Origin: Amaurobius ferox
Taxonomy: Eukaryota; Arthropoda; Arachnida; Araneae; Amaurobiidae
DNA length: 64,000 bases
Assembly: GCA_951213105.1 (NCBI GenBank)
Contig: OX578147.1
Span: 125,654,822-125,718,821, forward strand
Direction of reading: 5' to 3'
The position numbers and the translations under genes are program-made. Positions 57,877 through 64,000 of the stretch are shown in pieces. Positions within the stretch are counted from its first letter, which is position 1, and the number at the start of each line of letters is the position of its first letter. The notes beneath the pieces were generated by a model, which saw nothing but the letters and a program-made list of their open reading frames with translations, had not been told where the DNA came from and did not search any database.

Positions 57877-60660
57877 ACGTAAAGGTAACTAAGGGCTAAA
57901 TTCATAGAGAAAAATAACTAGCTTTGCAGCTTCTATGATTGAATCATAATTTTGAATTTTTATTATATTACAATTCTTAGAATCAGAATTTTGGGTTTTA
58001 ATGGATTATAGGTGAGCACAAAAGTGACTCCCACCTAGGGCATCTAGATAAATTCAAAATGCCAAAAAGACATTTTGCTTCACTGAAATAAAGTTTTATA
58101 TGAACATTGTTATTTCATTTACACTTTTTTATTGGTAAATTATCTCGTTAGATGGGAATAACTTTAATTTCATTTAATTAAATCTAATTAAGTTAACGTT
58201 ATTCCTTAGATGGGAATAACGTTAAGTTAATTACATTGTAATTTTACTCTTTTACAAGATAAACAAAACATATTACAATGAAAGTCATGAGAGGATAGTA
58301 AAAGATTAAAAAGTTAAAATCATATCTGGATTGAAGTTTTCTAAACAAGTTAGGAAGCGATTAATGAACAGTAGCGGACATAGGATGGAGCTCCCGGGAG
58401 CTGACGAGTGGTAGTGAGCTAGGAACACGAAGGCAATAGTATATATCGACTAGATTGAAAGTCCTTGCACAGCGAGATCATGGATTGGTGAAAGCCACGG
58501 GAAGACTTTCAACGGGCGTGACTAAGTAGTTAGCGGAACGAAAGGCCCGCGAAGCGAGTAGGAGATAAAGTTTCGACACGAAAAGCGATTTATGGGGGTT
58601 GGAGAGCGTCAGCAAGCAGGAGAGGAGCCTCTAGTAATATAAATAAATAACATATAGTTTGAAATTGTAGTTTATATGAGACAGATTGGTCAAATGAATC
58701 CAATTCATTGACATCACTAAACTGTTGTCAACAACAACAAAAAAAAAATGTAATTTTATGATTTTAATGATTTTTAAGAAACATTTTAAAAGAATAACTT
58801 GGACAAGAAATCTGAAAAAAAAATCAGTTATATTTTTTATTCTGATAATGTTTGCGATTCAATTGGGACTAATCCCCGAAGAATATGATTGTATCATAAA
58901 GTCGAAGGGAAACTGTAGCTGCAAGTATTTATGATGAAAGCAGTAGGTATAGTTGGGGCATCTCTGGCTGAAATCGAAGCATTACGAAAAACGTAGACAC
59001 TTTGGTCGCTTATATCTCTGAACCTAATAGATGAAAATATTTTTACGAATTTTTAAGAATTTTTACTTGTTGTTTTGTCTAAAATAATGTATATTTATGG
59101 ATATATAAAACAAACATCAATGTTTTAGCATATTTAACTTAGCTTTTTCTTTTTTTTTTGTAAAAACTAAAAAGTGTCCGAGCAAGCTTTTATTTCCTTT
59201 TGCTTACTTTCACTCCAAATATCTTCTATAGATATAAACAGTAAGCAGCAAAAGTTGTTTACCAGAAAATAAAGTTTCTAAATTAATAACTATTTTTTAC
59301 AAAGTTCTTATAGTTTTCGAGGACTCGTTCTGTCAAGTTGAATAAAATTAAAAATTTTCCTTTTTAAAAGCTGGCAATGCTTATATATCGAAAACTAAAA
59401 GTTCTATGACCAACTTGGGAGTAATTTGTAGCCCTACAATTAATGATATATTATCGTATTTCTGATTAGGTTCTCGTGTTCGAAATAGAATGGTTATAAT
59501 TTTGATATTTTCATATTTCGAACCATTTTAGAAAAGTGGTTGCAATTTCCATATTTTACCATTTTAAACTGTTTAGAAAAGGTCTAAATCGGAAGAAACA
59601 ACCACAAATAATTATGTGACATTCACGCAAAACAATTTCGGCCCCATCGAGATTGGAACTACTGCCAACATTTTTTATTATTAATTATTTTTCAAATTTG
59701 AACAAGTTTAGTTGTATCGTTGGAGTTCATATTTCACACATGACAGAACTATGATAATTGTTGATAAAGCTTAACTAGTCAAGATTTTATGTTTCGTGAA
59801 ATTATTTAAAAGACTACGTTATTTAAATTTATGTCAATGCTCATTTTATATTACAATACATCTTCATTCTTAAATTCCGTATCGTAGGTAAATACATCTT
59901 GATTCCTTGTTGAGATGTAATGATCTATTATATCTCAGATTCCTTGAGATATAAAAATTTATTTCATCTCAATTAATCAAAATGTAATCCTATACATGTT
60001 ACTCTCAAAACGCCTTGGGCTAAATATACGTTAATGATATAATTAGTTGACACGAGTACAGAGGTAAATTACAGTAATTAGTGAAATTAAACTAACGTTA
60101 CAATAGGATGAGAGTAGTTTGGAAGCTGACACCAAATAATTGTTGAAACTTGAATCTGTCCAATTAATTACCAACTTTTCACAGACCCTCGATTTGACTT
60201 AGTTTAAAACAGAATTTAAAAAAAATTTTACATTGAAAAGAAAGTTACAGTTACCTATATTACTGAATATACAGTTTCATTTGAAGAAAATTTCTAAAGG
60301 AACGCAAATTTGATTTACACAAATTAATTAAACAGGCGCACACTTAAAGATATAGATTACAGATAGGGATTTGGAATGATTTGAAAAATTTGACATTTTT
60401 CAGTAACATTTTCCAGTTATCTACATTAAGTCATTCTGTAACAAGCAGTTCCGTAAAGCGATTCAGTAAAACATAAATTTAGAATGCGTTTTAGCTAAAT
60501 TAAATATTATGTTCATTTCAGTCGTTTGAAATTCTAGGATAAGAAAATTTAAAATGCTCTATTGTGAATTTTTTAATAATAATTTAATAATAATTTTAAT
60601 AATAAAAATTCTAAAATCTTCTCTTCTAAACAAACTAAATCCAGGAAAATTATGTTAACT
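57877..60660. other. intergenic DNA, nothing firmly recognised
   Basis: AT-rich apart from a GC-richer patch at 58380-58620 (GGAGCTCCCGGGAGCTGACG, and GCGAAGCGAGTAGGAG), which weakly resembles 31255-31280 but could not be aligned further. Confidence 0.35.
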
Positions 60661-61166
60661 AACTTTTCGCATAATATTGCATATGAGAAGTGATTACGTT
60701 TCACGTTAGTTAAAACTTTTCCATTTTATGTGTATTTTTTTTATAAATGCGTTTAAATAAACGTGCAAATTCTCGTGAGAGGTTCATGCAAGCTTTCTAA
60801 AATTTATGTCATTCATTTCGCAAGTAATGAAAAATTATATAAGAAATAGCAAGTTATGTAATACTATTAAAAGATCTGATTTTTAGTGATTTTCTTTTTT
60901 TGAATTCGTAATCGGGGAGGGGGGGACTTTTCGAACATTCGATTGCGTTTAAAATCAATAAGGTTTCAGTATTCACCGATTGTATATTTTATTCTAAATT
61001 TCGTTTAAAACGTTCCATTTGCTCGTGAGATATCGCATCCACAGACTCACATACACACACTAACATACATGCACACTAACATGCATACACACAGACATCA
61101 CCTCAAAAACAATCGTTTCGAGTTTATGGATACTTTAAATGTGCTCTTCTGTCAAAACGAACTGTT
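60661..61166 (-). repeat. diverged HINE-like fragment
   Basis: Matches the microsatellite-side half of the minus-oriented copies in order: ATGAGAAGTGATTACGTTTC, GAGAGGTTCATGCAAGC, CGAACATTCGATTGCGT, CGTGAGATATCGCATCCACA, degenerate ACACAC with ACATGCA, CAGACATCACCTCAAAAAC. The terminal hairpin is missing. Confidence 0.6.
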
Positions 61167-61209
61167 AACGAAATGAGCGTGACACTCTAAGTTACGTGGT
61201 ATCTCAAAT

Positions 61210-61545
61210 AAAAATATGTAAAATGATAAGAAATAATATAAGATCAGGGTCTTACTTTCAGTTTCTGAAGTCATACTTTACGTAAAACTTCATGGATACA
61301 TCATAATTTCGCTTCGAACGAGTTAGTCATTGCATTATGTAGGGAATGGGCTGCTCATATGATGGCCTCACTTTCAGTATCTGATGTCATGTCATACGCT
61401 ACGAACAGCTCCATCGTTCCATCATAATTTTTCCGTGAAAGAAGTATAGTCACTGCGTTACGCAAGAAACAGATCGCCCACATCATGGCCTCACTTTCCG
61501 TATTTGATGTCATACACTACGTAAAGCTCCATGAGAGCAACAATT
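61210..61545 (+). repeat. tandem array, ~2.5 units of ~125 bp, ending in a Helentron-like terminus
   Basis: Each unit has CTTTC.GT.TCTGA.GTCATAC, TACG, A.CTCCAT, ATCATAATTT and GTCA.TGC.TTA, then a G-rich GGAA.GGGCTGCTCATATGATGG or AGATCGCCCACATCATGG. The last part resembles the 3' end (GGAAAGTCATGTGCTGCCCA) of the neighbouring element families. Confidence 0.6.
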
Positions 61546-61732
61546 AGAGAGTCGTCATTTATAATCTTAATGACGTGGAAAATCCTTTTTGTTGCAATTT
61601 CGAACACAAAAAGAAGCATTTTCCAATGTATCATTAAATTCAGTAATAATGATGGAGAAACGCTTAAAGATAATGAAACAGAATTTGCAAACTTTTCTGT
61701 CGTTAATGTTAAAGATGCCCCCCTCCTTTTTT

Positions 61733-62674
61733 ACTTTCCTTATATACATAACGTATAAGGAAAGTATTGTGACGGGGTCGAAAATTCGAAATCAAGTTTT
61801 CGACGGGAGAGCACGTTTCAAGCATCCCTGATCAGAAATCAAACATTTTTGAAGTGATGTCTGTGTATGTGTATGTGTGTGTGTGTGTGTGTGTGTGTCA
61901 GTGAGTCTGTGGAGATGATAACTGACGAACGAATGAACCGATTCGAACCAAATTTGGTACAAAAATCACAATCCGTAAACACTGGAAGCCTATTGTTTTT
62001 ATGCGTAATCGAATGTTCAGAACCCCCCTAAATTTTCAAATAAAATTTTGAAAAAATCGTCAAAAAATCAAAACCACTAATAAAGTTACGCAAATAGACA
62101 TTTCTTATGTCATTTTTCATTAGAAAACGATTGACATAAATTTTAGAACGCTAGCATGAACCGTTCTCTAGATATTGCACATTTTTCAAAAAAATTATTA
62201 AAAAGTCATATAAAATGAAAAAAAAAATATTTCCTATTGAGAGACATGTTCACTTTTCATATGTAATACCATGCGATAAATTGGGTGACATCATTCTCGT
62301 GTATCTATCTCGTTCCATTCATGAAAAAAGATACTTTGAGTAATACTTTTGTATTTAAACGCCAATAGTCATTTATCTGCTGTAAGAACAACTTATTTCT
62401 TCGTCCATAACGCTTGGCGAGATTTTGGCGACGAATTTGGCGGAATGTCGCCAACTTGGCGACTTTTTGAAATGTTGCAAATTAACGAAAATCTCGCCAA
62501 ATGGATAAAAATGACGCTAAATTAATGAAAATGATGACTAATTGTCGAAAATTCAATATCTTGGAAAGAATATTAGTATCTACTATAAGAAAAACCAATT
62601 TTTTTACTGTAAAAGTAGTAAATTCATTACATTATATAAGGAAAGTCATGTGTTGCCCACATCAGATTTTTTTT
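61733..62674 (+). mobile_element. HINE-like element, copy J
   Basis: Complete and one of the least diverged copies. 5' palindrome 61733-61763, TG run 61863-61899, TTGGCGA/TCGCCAA cluster 62411-62505, 3' end CCCACATCAGATTTTTTTT directly followed by another short (TG)n (62677-62692) belonging to the target. Confidence 0.75.
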
Positions 62675-63029
62675 CGTGTGTGTGTGTGTGTGTGAATCAC
62701 AGCCATAAATGCCATAAATATAAGTAACGCAGTGACAATTAAAATTTCAAGTCAAATGATCAAAATATTTTTTTTTCGACAGAATTTTCAACTATAATGT
62801 ATTACTAACAAAATGTTATCTTTTTTAAAAATTTCAATGGATTTCAAAAATAAATAAATAATTAGCTGGAGTGTGGCTCAGCTCAACTCTCTTATACTAG
62901 AATTCATTTTAATTTTAAATTTTATAAGAAAAAATTTTAAGAATTGGTATCGTGGGTTTAAATTATTGCAATTATAGCGTGTTGTTCTTTCCCTTTAAAG
63001 GGATTGAAAAACACTTTTCGATTGATAAC
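62675..63029. other. spacer
   Basis: Nothing recognised beyond the TG run at its left edge. Confidence 0.3.
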
Positions 63030-63375
63030 GTGACAATACAACTTCTCCCCCGGAGGAAGTAATTTGTCCCAAAGGATGTGGGAGGCTATTGACGTCACGA
63101 ACAAAAACAATTATATAGCGGCTTTTTTCCACAACAATGCTTGAGACTATAAAGTCTCGTCACTGAGCCATAAATAAACCATTTTATGCATGACTATGAT
63201 CAATTTTGTCGTATGCTGCAATGTTAAAAAAAACATAAAATTTCAAATACATTTCAAAATTTTCACTCCAATTAAAAAAAAAAATTCTATCTTGTTCTAG
63301 ATATTTTGATAACAAATCCGGATATAAAATTTCGTCAAAATCCGTTAATATTTGTGGAAGAGCAATGTGAAAGAG
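63030..63375 (-). repeat. Helentron-like type 4 element, partial
   Basis: Second copy of the repeat at 31650-32110: CCCCCGGAGGAAGTAA, TTGACGTCACGAACAAAAAC, TTCTATCTTGTTCTAGATAT, CCGGATATAAAATTTCG. Ends before the microsatellite part. Confidence 0.5.
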
Positions 63376-63394
63376 ACGATTCATGTCTGCGTCC

Positions 63395-63560
63395 TAAAAA
63401 TCTGATGTGTGCACCACATGATTTTCCCTACATAATGAAATGAATCTTCTTCTTTCACAGCAAAATAATAATGTACAAAATCCACGACACAATGTTTTTA
63501 ACTTTGAATTGTACGTTTGCCTTTTTTCCGGACGGCAACATGTAAAACTATTTTAAAGTA
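63395..63560 (-). repeat. Helentron-like type 3 3'-end fragment
   Basis: AAAAATCTGATGTGTGCACC, then ACATGATTTTCCCTACATAA, through AACTTTGAATTGTACGTTTG and TCCGGACGGCAACATGTAAA, which corresponds to the reverse of 37590-37741. Confidence 0.55.
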
Positions 63561-63636
63561 CTCAATTAAGTTTTATTTAACACAAATCTACTTAGCATTT
63601 AACAGGCACATGCACTAACATACATTCATACAAAAA

Positions 63637-64000
63637 CAAAAAATCTGATGTGGGCAACACATGACTTTCCTTATATAATGTAATGAATTTACTACTTTTA
63701 CAGTAAAAAAATAGGTTTTTCTTATAGTAGATAATAATATTCTTTCCAATATATTGAATTTTCGACAATTGGCCGTCAATTTCATTGATTTAGCGTCATT
63801 TTCATCCATTTGGCGAGATTTACTTTAATTTAGCAACATTTCAAAAAGTCGCCAAGTTGGCGACATTCCGCCAAATTCGTCAAAAAATCTCGCCAAGCGT
63901 TATGGACGACGACATAAGTTATTCTTACAGTAGATAAATGACTATTGGCGCTCAAATACAAAAGTATTACTCAAAGTATTTTTTTTTCATGAATGCAACG
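63637..64000 (-). mobile_element. HINE-like element, copy K, cut by the window edge
   Basis: Starts AAAAATCTGATGTGGGCAAC and contains the GGCGA/CGCC cluster (63812-63899). It continues beyond position 64000, so the hairpin end is not visible. Confidence 0.72.

Noticed and set aside
58380..58620. GC-rich patch as an RNA gene or regulatory island
   Set aside because: No tRNA, rRNA or snRNA signature, and only a weak word match to 31255-31280.
62501..62727. Repeated ORFs containing FNILERILVSTIRKT
   Set aside because: The same frame recurs in several HINE-like copies (15287, 44124, 62501, 63615), but it is short, broken in other copies and has no domain. It reflects shared repeat sequence.

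Overview
The window is eukaryotic, AT-rich and dominated by repeats. It looks like arthropod intergenic DNA, most likely from a spider. The basis is the mix of decayed mariner and Tc1 transposases, Jockey-type and Penelope-type reverse transcriptases, a tRNA-derived SINE, DUF4817-type helix-turn-helix transposon fragments, and multicopy elements with a (TG)n core. The taxon is an inference from repeat content, not from any host gene. There are no rRNA genes, no CRISPR arrays and no operons. Only one long open reading frame is intact, a 383-codon minus-strand gene at 7775-8926 with a PC4 (p15) single-stranded-DNA-binding domain.

Layout. 1-540: two SINE copies. 541-1640: dead mariner. 1845-2270: old Helentron-like fragment. 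3644-10318: a 6.67-kb unit bounded by ~710-bp near-identical inverted repeats and flanked on both sides by TGACACT; it encloses the PC4 gene, decayed tandem repeats and three related ~125-bp blocks. 10.7-12.7 kb: dead Jockey-type retrotransposon. 12.7-13.0 kb: cluster of TGACGT motifs. 13.4-13.7 kb: SINE. 14.5-23.9 kb: five copies of a ~0.95-kb non-autonomous Helentron-like (HINE-like) element plus a relative holding a 16-unit minisatellite in which every unit carries a 43-bp palindrome. 23.9-29.9 kb: retrotransposon 3' end, tandem duplications, one SINE, mostly anonymous AT-rich DNA. 29.9-38.0 kb: further Helentron-like elements, a THAP-domain fragment, short tandem arrays, and a nested DUF4817 transposon with a clean empty site elsewhere in the window. 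38.2-38.9 kb: broken copy of a multicopy arthropod gene. 39.7-41.1 kb: dead Tc1 element. 41.2-41.9 kb: second DUF4817-type element inside a TA microsatellite. 42-44.1 kb: Penelope-like reverse transcriptase interrupted by a Helentron-like element. 44-50.6 kb: more Helentron-like copies and SINEs. 51.6-52.5 kb: tandem duplication. 52.5-60.7 kb: nearly featureless apart from a SINE and microsatellites. 60.7-64 kb: Helentron-like copies and fragments.

The genes do not form a pathway. The window records waves of insertion: Helentron-like elements went into a retroelement, a DNA transposon and a SINE went into Helentron-like elements, and one Helentron-like element produced a satellite. The two observations that could represent something undescribed are the inverted-repeat-bounded PC4 unit and the palindromic minisatellite.
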